Below are positions 8,601 to 16,900 of a DNA stretch of 64,000 nucleotides, in pieces (within the stretch, counting starts at the first letter, position 1; each line of letters starts with the position of its first letter). Origin of the DNA: Lachnospiraceae bacterium UBA4364. GTDB lineage: Bacteria > Bacillota > Clostridia > Lachnospirales > Lachnospiraceae. A model generated the notes under the pieces. It had not been told where the DNA came from, searched no databases, and saw nothing but the letters and a program-made list of their open reading frames with translations. The DNA lies in the NCBI GenBank assembly GCA_002393955.1, contig DGSK01000062.1, forward strand, positions 63,694-127,693, read 5' to 3'. The position numbers were made by a program, and so were the translations under genes.

Positions 8601-8927
8601 GGTTATATCGTGCTTTCCGCTTTCCCGGTGTTCAATGACACACTGGAAAAGAATATCGCAGCAGCACCTGAAAACGGTACCGTTAGCATAAGCACGAAGA
8701 GATGGATAAGTGTAAGACGCGGAGTGCTGGAAGCTCTTGCGGCCCGCCCGGATGTCACGCTTTCCGTAAGCTTTGTCTATGAGAACGAGGATTATGTGCT
8801 GACAATCAAGGGCAGCGATCCTAATCTTGCAGGATTTACTGCATCAGGCGACCTTTTCTACGGTTTCATATATCTCGGAAACGGATTTGGTCTGGAGAAG
8901 AAGACAGCGGAAGTTCCGCAGTCCTGA
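5664..8927 (+). CDS. Large secreted repeat protein with DUF6273-like domain
   Basis: A 1087-residue protein with a Sec signal peptide (hydrophobic core LLSFLLTLAMVVGLMPG, cleavage likely after AYA near residue 32). Then come a DUF6273-type C-type-lectin-like domain (about 35-240) ending in WWLRSPG...GVRPALKL; a Pro/Thr-rich fibronectin-like stretch (about 245-415); three near-identical repeats of about 85 residues (about 418-665); an MBG-like Ig module (about 667-745); a charged domain (about 750-925); and a C-terminal segment with EHHHH and two CxxC-like spots (about 935-985). No LPxTG or transmembrane anchor is seen at the C-terminus, so it may be released or held by other contacts. The AAGGAGG ribosome binding site is strong. 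It is probably a surface adhesin; ligand unknown. Confidence 0.8.
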   Translation: MKQKTGRKLLSFLLTLAMVVGLMPGMSLTAYAAVEKAYTDYDVTTDTNKTKSGDALTALQVTFNGYNWYIIEDNSESETSGTVTLLAAGTGFGIMTFDSDFQSNSYNNSDVKAYLDDIVNGNAAEGKPNFKNVASAIEPVTLKTYAYSPTTDVAETTENAKLYLLSTAEADKLSNDVQKLDFSGVGSHNEWWLRSPGDGYDQAACVYGNGDVSSVGNDVDEEFGVRPALKLNLSSVIFDSESKEFSLKPAGYDVTITKGSNMTWTTTSGTESQTGVTDAITDVVYTANDGYYFPTEYSVTSVNGISVTRNSYTQITVSGTPTTNASITLTAPTAKTTPDAPTTAAATDCTTADNNDGKLTGVTTAMEYKKSDAESWTAGTGSDITGLVPGTYYVRVKATDTTNASANQELTIKEFISYTVTFKVVNGKWNEGEGDAATADKTVTLTGHDGDTLKLTADQIPAVGTKPNDTYKAGSWDTTPSAEIAITGATTYTYTYAQKESISQTVTFKVANGKWDDGTTADKTVTLTGHDGDTLKLAANQIPSVGNKPNDTYKAGSWDTTPSADTAITAATTYTYTYAAKDSVSQTVTFKVANGKWDDDSTADKTVKLSGYEGDTLKLAANQIPAVGTKPNDTYKAGSWDVMPNTDTAITEATTYTYTYVAKEASVVTKAPEAKTLTYTGSAQELVTAGTATGGTMQYALGTKDAATPPYTTDIPAKTNAGTYYVWYKASGNSDYEESEPGCVEVTIREDGQPDNDEGNINVKTRKEEGAPDCGLEVPDDTLNSLLTEEEKERLNHGEAVLFYLDVSNTDPSETDKSLIESKLKEISSDAQVGMFFDMSFYKQVGNNSNPEKITDLNGKKVNVLIDVPKELQNAESGKTRIFYVVRIHNGVAEIIAESTNTPIPVESDKFSTYAILYEDVEKSTGSSYEHHHHICERGHIFNYHVFQEPTTETDGYAGWVCDRCGIQDPDHADYVGPTGYIVLSAFPVFNDTLEKNIAAAPENGTVSISTKRWISVRRGVLEALAARPDVTLSVSFVYENEDYVLTIKGSDPNLAGFTASGDLFYGFIYLGNGFGLEKKTAEVPQS
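6234..6350 (+). other. Variable-repeat-like segment of the DUF6273 domain
   Basis: Residues 191-229 of the secreted protein run from WWLRSPG to GVRPAL. Fixed anchors (RSPG, AA, V, G, V, G, V, GVRPAL) alternate with 19 non-anchor codons, 16 of which end in C or T. The block is GC-rich while the sequence just before and after is AT-richer. This is the pattern of diversity-generating-retroelement target repeats, where AAY codons of a template are mutagenised. No reverse transcriptase or template copy is seen in the window. Confidence 0.4.
6914..7650 (+). repeat. Three tandem repeats of about 250 bp in the secreted protein
   Basis: Units begin near 6914, 7172 and 7420, each encoding (Q/Y)TVTFKV.NGKW, TADKTV, PNDTYKAGSWD and TTYTYTY landmarks. 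The DNA of the units is very similar, with mostly synonymous differences, pointing to recent duplication or ongoing homogenisation. Confidence 0.9.
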
Positions 8928-8957
8928 TATAAATTACAGTATTCCGATATGTATCAG

Positions 8958-8990
8958 AGAGCTGTGTCCATCTGACGCAGCTCTTTTTTT
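8958..8990 (+). terminator. Intrinsic terminator after the secreted protein gene
   Basis: AGAGCTG (8958-8964) pairs with CAGCTCT (8978-8984), followed by an unbroken T-run to 8990. Confidence 0.9.
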
Positions 8991-9020
8991 AGCCTGACAT
9001 AGTTTTTACTCGTTTTTATT

Positions 9021-9082
9021 ATAATAGATAACGTTTACTATTATTGACTAAATACGTCTATATGTTTATAATAGTAATCGTT
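9021..9082 (+). promoter_or_regulatory. Second hipBA promoter with palindromic operators
   Basis: Promoter TTGACT (9044-9049), 17 bp, TATAAT (9067-9072). A 24-bp near-perfect palindrome (9021-9044, centred on AACGTT) ends at the -35 box. The arm AACGTTTACTATTAT (9030-9044) recurs inverted as ATAATAGTAATCGTT (9068-9082) over the -10 box with one mismatch. This is a two-site operator expected to bind the HTH protein at 9100. Confidence 0.75.
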
Positions 9083-9099
9083 ACAGAGGAGAGCAGGAA

Positions 9100-9420
9100 A
9101 TGAAAAAAGCTTCATATAATATAGTTCCGGCAACTGAAGAAATATTAAAGAACATGGGCGAGCAGATTAAGCTGGCGAGACTCAGAAGAAATCTTTCTGC
9201 GGCATTAGTGGCAGAGAGGGCAGGTATTAGCAGGGCTTCTTTGTGGAAAGTTGAGTCCGGCAATCCGGCAGTTGCGATTGGAATATATGCCGCAGTACTT
9301 CACGCATTGGGGGAGATGGACTCGGATCTTGAACTGGTGGCACGGGATGATAAGATGGGCAGACAGATGCAGGATCTTAATCTGATTACGAGAAAACGAG
9401 CGTCAAGGAGGAAAGAATAG
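9100..9420 (+). CDS. hipB: HipB-type HTH antitoxin (second locus)
   Basis: A 106-residue XRE protein; the helix-turn-helix is about residues 24-60 (LARLRRNLSAALVAERAG, SRASLWKVESGNPAVAIG). A basic tail ending KRASRRKE follows. The ribosome binding site is AGAGGAGAG. The stop TAG and the GTG start of the next gene share one base (9420), the tight coupling usual for hipBA. It is expected to repress its own promoter through the palindromes at 9021-9082 and to bind HipA. Its sequence is clearly different from the first HipB, so the two loci were probably acquired separately. Confidence 0.85.
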   Translation: MKKASYNIVPATEEILKNMGEQIKLARLRRNLSAALVAERAGISRASLWKVESGNPAVAIGIYAAVLHALGEMDSDLELVARDDKMGRQMQDLNLITRKRASRRKE

Positions 9421-10685
9421 TGGCAGTAGAAGAAAAAACTATCTATGTGTATGATGATTTTTCTTTCAGCAGCCCGGTCCTGCTTGGAAAGCTTTATGTG
9501 GGTGTCATTAAAGGCGGCGAAACATACTCATTTGAATTTGAGAGGGATTGGCTGAAAAAGAGCAGGTTGTCGATTTTATTGGATCCTGAATTGCAGCCAT
9601 ACGCAGGACGGCAATTCCCTGTTGGAAATAATATTTTTGGTCTGTTTGCAGACGCGTCACCGGATAGATGGGGACGCATTCTTATGAATAAGCGGGAACG
9701 CATCCTGGCTGGAAAAGAAGACCGTAAGCCGAGAAAACTATATGACATCGATTACCTGCTGGGTGTTTATGATGAGACCAGAATGGGTGGAATCCGTTTA
9801 AAAACTGATTTGGCAGGAGAGTTTCTTTCGGATGATAAGGAAACTTCTGTTCCACCATGGACGCAGCTTAGAACTTTAGAGGAAGCTTCTAGGAATTTTG
9901 AAAAAGATGAGCATGGGGTTACAGACAGATGGCTTAACCAGCTGATCAGACCCGGCTCTTCCTTGGGAGGAGCCAGACCAAAGGCTACGGTTGCTGATAC
10001 CTACGGTAAACTCTGGATTGCAAAATTCCCAGCTAAAAACGATGAAAATGATACCGGGGCCTGGGAAAAAGTGGTCCATGACCTTGCTAATATGTGCGGA
10101 TTAAATGTTCCTGAGTCCAAGCTGGAAAAATTTTCAAAACAGGGAAGTACTTTCCTGGTGAAGCGTTTTGACAGGGATGGGAAGAAAAGGATTCATTTTG
10201 CGTCAGCAATGACGCTGCTTGGAAAGACTGACGGGGTCTCTTCAAAGGATGGAATTGGCTATCTTGATATTGCGGGATTCATAAAATCAAATGGAGCAAG
10301 ACCTAAATCGGATTTAATAGAACTATGGAAAAGGATCGTATTCAATATGGCGGTAACAAATACCGATGACCATTTAAGAAACCATGCATTTATTTTGGAA
10401 AAAGATGGATGGGTTCTGTCTCCTTTATATGATGTTAATCCGGTTCCTTATGGTGACGAACTTTCGCTTTTAGTGGATGAAACAGATAATGCCATATCAA
10501 TTGAGCTGGCACTAAATACTGCTTCAAGATTTGGTATCACAGATATAAATGCCGAAAAGATGGCAAAAGAAATACTTGATATTGTGAATGCTAACTGGGA
10601 AATGTTAGCGAAGAAATATGGTATTTCCCGCGGACAGATTGAAGATATGCGTCCGGCATTTAATATCAAAAAGACCCTACATTGA
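9420..10685 (+). CDS. hipA: HipA-type Ser/Thr kinase toxin (second locus)
   Basis: A 421-residue HipA-family kinase with a GTG start. The N-terminal subdomain has FGLFADASPDRWGR (about 73-86). The kinase core has the Gly-rich loop GSSLGGARPK (179-188), the ATP-binding Lys in WIAKFP (about 202), the catalytic loop TNTDDHLRNH (313-322) and LSPLYDVNP with metal-binding Asp338. All expected residues are present. The RPGSSLGGARPK form is the subgroup often annotated as type II toxin-antitoxin HipA. The substrate is unknown. The terminator stem begins inside its last codons. Confidence 0.9.
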   Translation: MAVEEKTIYVYDDFSFSSPVLLGKLYVGVIKGGETYSFEFERDWLKKSRLSILLDPELQPYAGRQFPVGNNIFGLFADASPDRWGRILMNKRERILAGKEDRKPRKLYDIDYLLGVYDETRMGGIRLKTDLAGEFLSDDKETSVPPWTQLRTLEEASRNFEKDEHGVTDRWLNQLIRPGSSLGGARPKATVADTYGKLWIAKFPAKNDENDTGAWEKVVHDLANMCGLNVPESKLEKFSKQGSTFLVKRFDRDGKKRIHFASAMTLLGKTDGVSSKDGIGYLDIAGFIKSNGARPKSDLIELWKRIVFNMAVTNTDDHLRNHAFILEKDGWVLSPLYDVNPVPYGDELSLLVDETDNAISIELALNTASRFGITDINAEKMAKEILDIVNANWEMLAKKYGISRGQIEDMRPAFNIKKTLH

Positions 10686-10706
10686 TCATTTAGTGGAAGG
10701 TCTTTT
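10669..10706 (+). terminator. Terminator of the second hipBA operon
   Basis: AAAAGACC (10669-10676) pairs with GGTCTTTT (10699-10706), overlapping the stop codon region of hipA. Confidence 0.75.
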
Positions 10707-10765
10707 ATTTATCGCACGTGCTGCGTAAGGAAATTTTAGGCTTGCGCCGAACGCAGCACGGCGGA
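10701..10765 (+). repeat. REP-like structured element, copy 1
   Basis: Contains GTGCTGCGT (10719-10727) and its inverted partner ACGCAGCAC (10751-10759), around an inner GGC-TTGC-GCC hairpin. A second copy lies at 28529-28592, with compensating base changes in the stem. Both copies sit directly behind a gene's terminator and share the flank TATCGCA. Confidence 0.7.
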
Positions 10766-10766
10766 G

Positions 10767-10797
10767 CGAGTAGGGGTGATTTCATCACCCCTACTCG
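10767..10797. other. Perfect 13-bp hairpin
   Basis: CGAGTAGGGGTGA (10767-10779), loop TTTCA, then TCACCCCTACTCG (10785-10797). No T-run follows on either strand, so it is not a standard intrinsic terminator. It abuts the REP-like element and may be part of it or a separate mobile palindrome. Confidence 0.6.
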
Positions 10798-10819
10798 ATT
10801 TATATTCACTTTAGAATCC

Positions 10820-10945
10820 TTACGGATTGTCATGTTCTACAGCGTCCTCAGGAAGCTTTACATTGTAGGTCTTGTCATCAATTATGATCTCTATTGTGTA
10901 CCACCAGTTAACGGGGCTTGCTGTCGTGGGAAATCGTAAGTCCGA
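10820..10945 (-). pseudogene. Possible gene fragment
   Basis: The minus strand reads a protein-like end, PVNWWYTIEIIIDDKTYNVK and on to a stop at 10820. Upstream the frame passes through the terminator hairpin at 10957-10990 and has no credible start. It is probably the 3' end of a lost gene; family not recognised. Confidence 0.35.
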
Positions 10946-10956
10946 TACGGAATCTG

Positions 10957-10990
10957 ACCTGTCCGGTAAATTTACCGGGCAGGTTTTTTT
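10957..10990 (+). terminator. Strong intrinsic terminator without an obvious gene
   Basis: ACCTGTCCGGTAAA (10957-10970) pairs with TTTACCGGGCAGGT (10971-10984) and is followed by seven T. The hipA gene before it already has a terminator, so this one ends either a small RNA from 10800-10990 or a vanished gene. Confidence 0.75.
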
Positions 10991-11114
10991 ATACCGCAGG
11001 GATATTCTGCTCACATCTGAAAATTTGTGCATGTGATGAGTTTGTACTCTATGGTAAAATAAAAATTTGGTAGATGTTTTTTCTATAAATGATCAGATAC
11101 TGAGGGGGATTGAT

Positions 11115-13661
11115 ATGACAAGCGAAACAGAAGAAAAAGATTACCGGGAAGAGCAGGGAACGCCTGCTCCGGAGAAGAAAAAAACTAAGCTTACCCGGGC
11201 AGAAAAGAAGGCCGCTAAGAAGGAGCGCAAGAAACGCTGGAAGAAAACAAGGAAGGAAGACCGCAGAAAACTCAAGGAGCATTACAAGGATGCCCCATGG
11301 TTCATCCGGATTCCCAGACTTCTTGCCTTTCCTCTTCTACAGGTTTCCATCATCCTGACGGCAGTGGCCATCGTACTGGCAATAATCGGTGGATGCGGAT
11401 ATATGGGCCTTATGCTTTACTATTCCGATCTGTTTGACAACAGGAATGAACCGGTGGACAGGGAAGAGATACTGGCCCTGTCACCCATAGATGAGGAAGG
11501 GGCAGAAAAGATAGATGCAATTCCGGGAGTCGATCCTGATGATACATGGACGATCTGTGTTTATATGGTAGGTGCGGATTTAGAGGACTGGGATGAAAAC
11601 GATCTGTCCTTAACCACTATTTTAGAGACTGCAGAGGAAAGAAGCGTAAGAAAAGCCGAGGAGACAGATGAGATATTCGGGCTTCTGAACCAGTATTCGA
11701 CAGAGCTCGAATCAAAAGGCCTGGAACTGCCGGAATTCCTCTATTATCCTGATCCGCCGTCAGAAGCCTACAGCGTGTATCTTACAGATGATGTGATAGT
11801 TGCGGAAGGGGATGGATGTGCGTCTACGGATATCTATGAGATGGTGGATGCAGATACTCCGGACAATATCTCCATTGTGGTCCAGACAGGCGGTGCAACC
11901 AGATGGAGCAATACTTTTATAAATCCCAATAAGACACAGAGATTTCTGGTAAAGGGAGGCAGATTTGAGGAAATCGAGAATCTCCCACTTCAGAGAAGCA
12001 CTGATCCTCAGACTCTGGCTGATTTTATACAATACTGTGATGATAATTATAAGTCAGATCATATGATGCTGGTTCTTTGGGATCATGGTTCAGGACCTTT
12101 CGGTTACGGTTCGGACTCGATATATGGCGGAAAGTGTATGAGCTTAAAGGAAATCAGGGAAGCTCTGAGTACGGTCTATGAGCCGGATATGGAGGATCCC
12201 GCTTTTGATATCATCGGCTTTGACGCCTGCCTTATGTCCAATCTGGAGGTTACTCATGCACTGAACGGATTTGCTTCCTATTATGCACTGAGCGAAGAGA
12301 CTGAACCCGGTGAAGGCTGGGATTATGACGGATGGCTGGAAGCCATGAAGGATGATCCTTCCATGAGCCCGGCTGCAGTGGCCCGGGCTGTAGCAGACAG
12401 TTATATGGATCATTACATGACCCAGAATGTTAATATAGGCGAGGAACTTTTTTCAAGTGACGTGACATTTGCGGTTATCGATGCGGCAAAAGCGGAGGAA
12501 CTGTATGAAGCCTATTGTGCTCTTGCCGAAAGGCAGCTCACAGACTCGGCGGGGGATATAAGTGTTCTTGCGGAGATAGGACGCTGCTGCAATAAATCAA
12601 CCCATGTTGTTGGTGACAGCTACAATGTTTTTAACCTTGTGGATCTGGGAAATTACATAGAGTATATGGGTGACACATATCCGGAAGAGTGTGCAGAGAT
12701 AGACAGGCTGATGGATGAGACCATACTGTACCATCGTGAGAACGGAAGTCTCTGCGATTCGGAAGGTCTTAGTGTTTATATTCCCGGAAGCATAGATTCT
12801 TTTGCAGGTCTTTGGTATTTCCTGGATTATGAGTACAATATCTGCGAGGATGACAATATCCGTGCTCTTTACTATTATAAAATGTCCGGCTGCCTGAATG
12901 ATGAGATGCAGGAGCAGCTATCTGAGCTTACGGATGAAACCCCTCTTATACTGGATGTTTCCGATTTTTATGATTTTGAAAAGAATGAGCCGGTTATCGC
13001 AGACAACACATTCTCCGTACCTGTCAGTGAGGAACTGCAGAAAATGATACAGGGCTATTCCTTTATGCTTGCATCTTATGATGAGGATTCCGATAACATC
13101 GTATATTACGGTGAGGATGAGTACATGTATCTTGACGGTGAAGGCAGTATCTGCAGCGAGTTTGACGGTGAATGGGTTTTCATGGACGGACAGCCTCTTT
13201 GTATAGAGATCACCTCTGCAACATACTCGGTTGTGGAGTACCGTTCCAGGGTGCTGTATGAAGGACAGGAAGCTTATCTGGTATTTGCTTACAACAGGGA
13301 TACGGAGGATTTCAGCATAAAGGGTATAAGGCTGATTCCGGTAGATTCAGACGATGGCATCAACTTCATGGTAAATACCAAGAGCAACATAGAGCTTCAG
13401 CCAGGAGACGAGATCGTGCCTTTGTACTATTCCACCGATGCTTACGGACAGACCTTTGATACGGAAGGAGACAGCATCAAATACCGTGTTACCATGAATA
13501 TTAAAATGGAAGGAATGCCCTCGGGCTACTATCTCGGCATGGCTACCATATATGACCAGCGTGGTGACAGCTACAATTCCGCAGTCATCGGTTATGACAT
13601 ATCCGGCGGAAAGATAAAGGAATGCAGTATAGATGAGGATTTTGTAGGAACGGATTATTGA
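11115..13661 (+). CDS. Membrane-anchored clostripain-like cysteine peptidase
   Basis: An 848-residue protein of the peptidase C11 (clostripain) family. A very basic, Lys/Arg-rich cytoplasmic N-terminus (about 1-70) precedes one transmembrane helix (about 77-105, VSIILTAVAIVLAIIGGCGYMG), so the rest should lie outside. The peptidase core has TWTICVYMVGADLED (start of the fold), LVLWDHGSGPFG with the catalytic His, and DIIGFDACLMSNLE with the catalytic Cys. The C-terminal 300 residues are an uncharacterised extracellular domain. ATG 11115 is chosen because GAGGGGG precedes it; an in-frame start at 11067 lacks one. It probably cleaves after basic residues, as family members do, with a role in envelope protein processing that is only inferred. 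Confidence 0.85.
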   Translation: MTSETEEKDYREEQGTPAPEKKKTKLTRAEKKAAKKERKKRWKKTRKEDRRKLKEHYKDAPWFIRIPRLLAFPLLQVSIILTAVAIVLAIIGGCGYMGLMLYYSDLFDNRNEPVDREEILALSPIDEEGAEKIDAIPGVDPDDTWTICVYMVGADLEDWDENDLSLTTILETAEERSVRKAEETDEIFGLLNQYSTELESKGLELPEFLYYPDPPSEAYSVYLTDDVIVAEGDGCASTDIYEMVDADTPDNISIVVQTGGATRWSNTFINPNKTQRFLVKGGRFEEIENLPLQRSTDPQTLADFIQYCDDNYKSDHMMLVLWDHGSGPFGYGSDSIYGGKCMSLKEIREALSTVYEPDMEDPAFDIIGFDACLMSNLEVTHALNGFASYYALSEETEPGEGWDYDGWLEAMKDDPSMSPAAVARAVADSYMDHYMTQNVNIGEELFSSDVTFAVIDAAKAEELYEAYCALAERQLTDSAGDISVLAEIGRCCNKSTHVVGDSYNVFNLVDLGNYIEYMGDTYPEECAEIDRLMDETILYHRENGSLCDSEGLSVYIPGSIDSFAGLWYFLDYEYNICEDDNIRALYYYKMSGCLNDEMQEQLSELTDETPLILDVSDFYDFEKNEPVIADNTFSVPVSEELQKMIQGYSFMLASYDEDSDNIVYYGEDEYMYLDGEGSICSEFDGEWVFMDGQPLCIEITSATYSVVEYRSRVLYEGQEAYLVFAYNRDTEDFSIKGIRLIPVDSDDGINFMVNTKSNIELQPGDEIVPLYYSTDAYGQTFDTEGDSIKYRVTMNIKMEGMPSGYYLGMATIYDQRGDSYNSAVIGYDISGGKIKECSIDEDFVGTDY

Positions 13662-13671
13662 TTGAAACACG

Positions 13672-13710
13672 TTGCCCCGGGGCGGATGCTGCTCCGGGGC
13701 AATTTTTTTT
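13672..13710 (+). terminator. Terminator of the clostripain-like gene
   Basis: TTGCCCCGG (13672-13680) pairs with CCGGGGCAA (13694-13702), followed by eight T. Confidence 0.95.
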
Positions 13711-13737
13711 GACTTATGTTAATGTCTATGGTAAAAT
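13709..13737 (+). promoter_or_regulatory. Promoter of the TPR/AAA-like gene
   Basis: TTGACT (13709-13714), a 17-bp spacer and TAAAAT (13732-13737) preceded by TGG, an extended -10. The -35 uses the last two T of the preceding terminator. Confidence 0.7.
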
Positions 13738-13908
13738 TTTTCAAGATATTGGGTTTCTATGCCCTTTTGAGGGGTAGATTTAGTGTAATGAGTGGGTTAC
13801 CGTTGCGTTACATAAATTTTGACTGTCTGGTCTGGTATTTGACCGGCAGCGTATCAGTGGGCAGGGTATTAACATACTGCTTGCTGTGAGAAGTGAGGTA
13901 ATTGTAAG
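13738..13908 (+). promoter_or_regulatory. Long 5' leader of the TPR/AAA-like gene
   Basis: About 170 bp lie between the promoter and the TTG start. No riboswitch consensus or terminator is recognised. GTGAGGT at about 13893-13899 is the ribosome binding site. Confidence 0.35.
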
Positions 13909-16900
13909 TTGGATAACAGAGAATACAAGATCCGTCTGGAACAGATATCATCATTGGCAGCGGAAAATGATTTCAAAAAAGCTGTAAGAATAGCGGACCG
14001 CATCGACTGGAGGCGTGTTCCTGCAGATATGTCCACTCTCATGCAGATCAGCCAGCTATACCGTTTGGCCGGAAGGTCGGACGAAGCGGTGGAGATGCTT
14101 CGCCTTGCGTATAAAAATAATAAGAAGGCAAAGAAACGCCCTAATAAAAAGATCGTTTATGCGCTCTGTGATCTCTATCTTGAGAGGGGCGATACCGATA
14201 ATGCGGAAAAGACCTATCGTCTGTATAAGAATCTGGATCCGGACAGCATAGAGAAGCTGATACTCCAGTACCGGCTTGTGGAGCTGTGCGGGGGATCACT
14301 TAAGTCCCAGATAGACATTCTCAAGCAGATGCATAATTTTGCACCTTCACATCCCGAGTGGCGTTACCAGCTGGCATATCTCTACCACAGAGCCGGCGCG
14401 ACAAGGGAGTGTGTGGAGACCTGTGATGACATAGTAAGATGGTTTTTCAAGGGACCGGTTGTTATAAAGGCTCTTGAGCTTAAGATGCTTCATGAACGTC
14501 TGACTCCCGAGCAGCAGCGTATATATGATGCCCGCAACGAGGCAGAACTTCGCAAGTATGAGACTGACGATTATTCCACGGAGTACTATGACGACGGAAG
14601 TGGTGATGAGACCGAAGAAATCCAGGTCAAGCTGATAGATCAGGATAAATTCAATACCGTAAATCTTTCAAGAGAGCTGGCCGCATCCATGGCTGAGCTC
14701 CTTGCGGGAGAGGAAGAGGGTAAGGCTGCAGTCCGTGACAGAAAGAGGCGTTCAACAACCAGAAAGATCGTTCAGCCGCTCATGGATGAGCAGGATGAAT
14801 ATCCCTATGATGATGAAACCGGTTATGGCTATTCCGGGGATGAATACCGTGAGGACAGGCATGCCGATGAGCGTTATTATGGTGAAGAAGATGGCGGCGG
14901 ACAGCGGAAAGGCCGTTACCATCGGGAGGCATATCAGGATGATCAGTATGCCGAAGAAGGTTATGCCGATGATCAGTATGCAGACGGACAGTATGCCGAG
15001 GAAGGTTATGCCGATGATCAGTATGCGGACGGACAGTATGCTGAAGAAGGCTATGCTGATGATCAGTATGCAGACGGACAGTATGCTGAAGAAGGTTATG
15101 CCGGGGATCAGTATGCAGATGAACGCTACGCCGAAGCATCCTACGGTAACGATGCCGGTTCAGAGGCGGATTATTCCGGGGCCGGTCATGACGATGCCTG
15201 CAGCAGTGACGAAGAATGGCATGGAACCGGTGGCTATCAGGATGACCGCTATGAAGAAGAGGGTTATGACAATAGCGGAAATAAGAATGCTGGCTATGCT
15301 GAAGACAGTTACGGTGGCGGCAGATATGAAGAAGCTGAAGGTCCTACTTTCTTTGAAGACAGGACAAATGAGTTAGTTATAGATGTTCCGCCTGCCGGGC
15401 TTAATCCCGGATATGTGGCAGTGCCGGTAGGTGTGGCCGCAGGCGCAGCTGTGGCGGGGGCTGCAATGGGCGAAAAAGCGGTGGCAGCAGATGCGGAAGA
15501 GGAAGCTTCAGGAGAGTATACCGGAGAGTATGCCGATAACGAAGTGCCGGCTGAGGAAGTTCAGGATGATGCTTACGATGGTGCTTATGATGAAGAGCCT
15601 GAAGTAATCGAAAAGCCTGCAAGACGCAGCTCGGCAGTCCGTGTGCTCCGCACGTCAGGAAGATACGGAGACTCTTCCATCTTTACCCAGGGTGAAGATG
15701 GCCAGATGAATTTTGATATGGACAGGGCGCTTACGGAGAAGCAGATCACAGGTCAGCTTACCATAGAGGAGGCGCTTGAGAACTGGGATGTAAGGAAGGA
15801 CAGTGCAGATGAGCTTATCCGTCTGGATACTGAAAAGCGTATCCTTGACAGCACGGGCCCTATTTTTGCTGAATTTGAAAAGCAGGTAAAGGAGAGCATA
15901 GCCCGTCATACAGAGCCGGAGCCTCCTTTGGGAGTTGCGGACAGGATTTTTGAAGATAAATATTCTACCGCAGGGATTGATCTGGTTCCGCTGGATAAGT
16001 ATATGGAAGAACACGAGGAAGCTGAGGCTGAATTAAACGAGACGGAGTCAGTTGAGGATGATGTAATAAATGAATCTGACGAAGCTGAGGCTGGGTACGC
16101 TGATGAAAACAGCGAAGCTGAAGCGGATGGTGAAAACAGTGATGCTGAGACCGGAGATGAAGTGGAAGATACGGATTCCGGGGCCGCATATGAGGAGGAG
16201 TATCCGGCAGATCCTGAAGAAAGTGACTATGAAGGCGTATCTCAGGATACCCACGGCACCACTATATGGAAGGAAGTAGATGCTGCGCTTCAGGCTGACA
16301 GGGAAGCTGCAAAGAACGCAGAGCCAGAACCTTTGGAGGAAGAAGAACCCGAAGGTGTGTCCCAGGATACCCACGGCACTACCATATGGAAAGAAGTAGA
16401 TGCTGCGCTTCAGGCTGAAAAGGCAGCGGCAGAAATGGCTGAGACGGCGGCAGATGCCGGTGAGGCGGTGGTGGAAACCGCACTTGATGCCGGAGAGGCA
16501 GTAGCGGAAAACGCCGCAGCCGGAGTGCTGGCAGCGGGAACTGCAGGCGCAGTGACTGAGGCAGCTGAGATAGGAGAAGCAGCAGCGATAGGCACAGCAG
16601 CTGCAGAAATGGGTGTGGCAGCGGCTGAAGCTGTTACGGATATTGCAGATTCCGCAGCAGATGTTATAGAAGAGGCTGTGGAAGAAACAGACGATGAAGA
16701 TGAACTGTCCCCCGGCGCAAGGGCGGTTGCGGCAGCTTTGGCAGATGAAAATGATGATGAGACGTCGGCTGAAGATCCGGCCGAAGCCGGGGAATATGAT
16801 ATTTCCGAAGAAGAATCGGATGTTCCGGAAACAGATGAGTCAGATGATGATGAACAGGCTGCCGGAGATGAAGATTCTGAAGAATATTCGGAGGAAGAAT

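Noticed and set aside
14702..15376. 224-codon alternative frame over the acidic repeats
   Set aside because: The Met/Arg/Lys-rich translation is a frame-shifted reading of the 45-bp repeats; the TPR/AAA frame continues through it.
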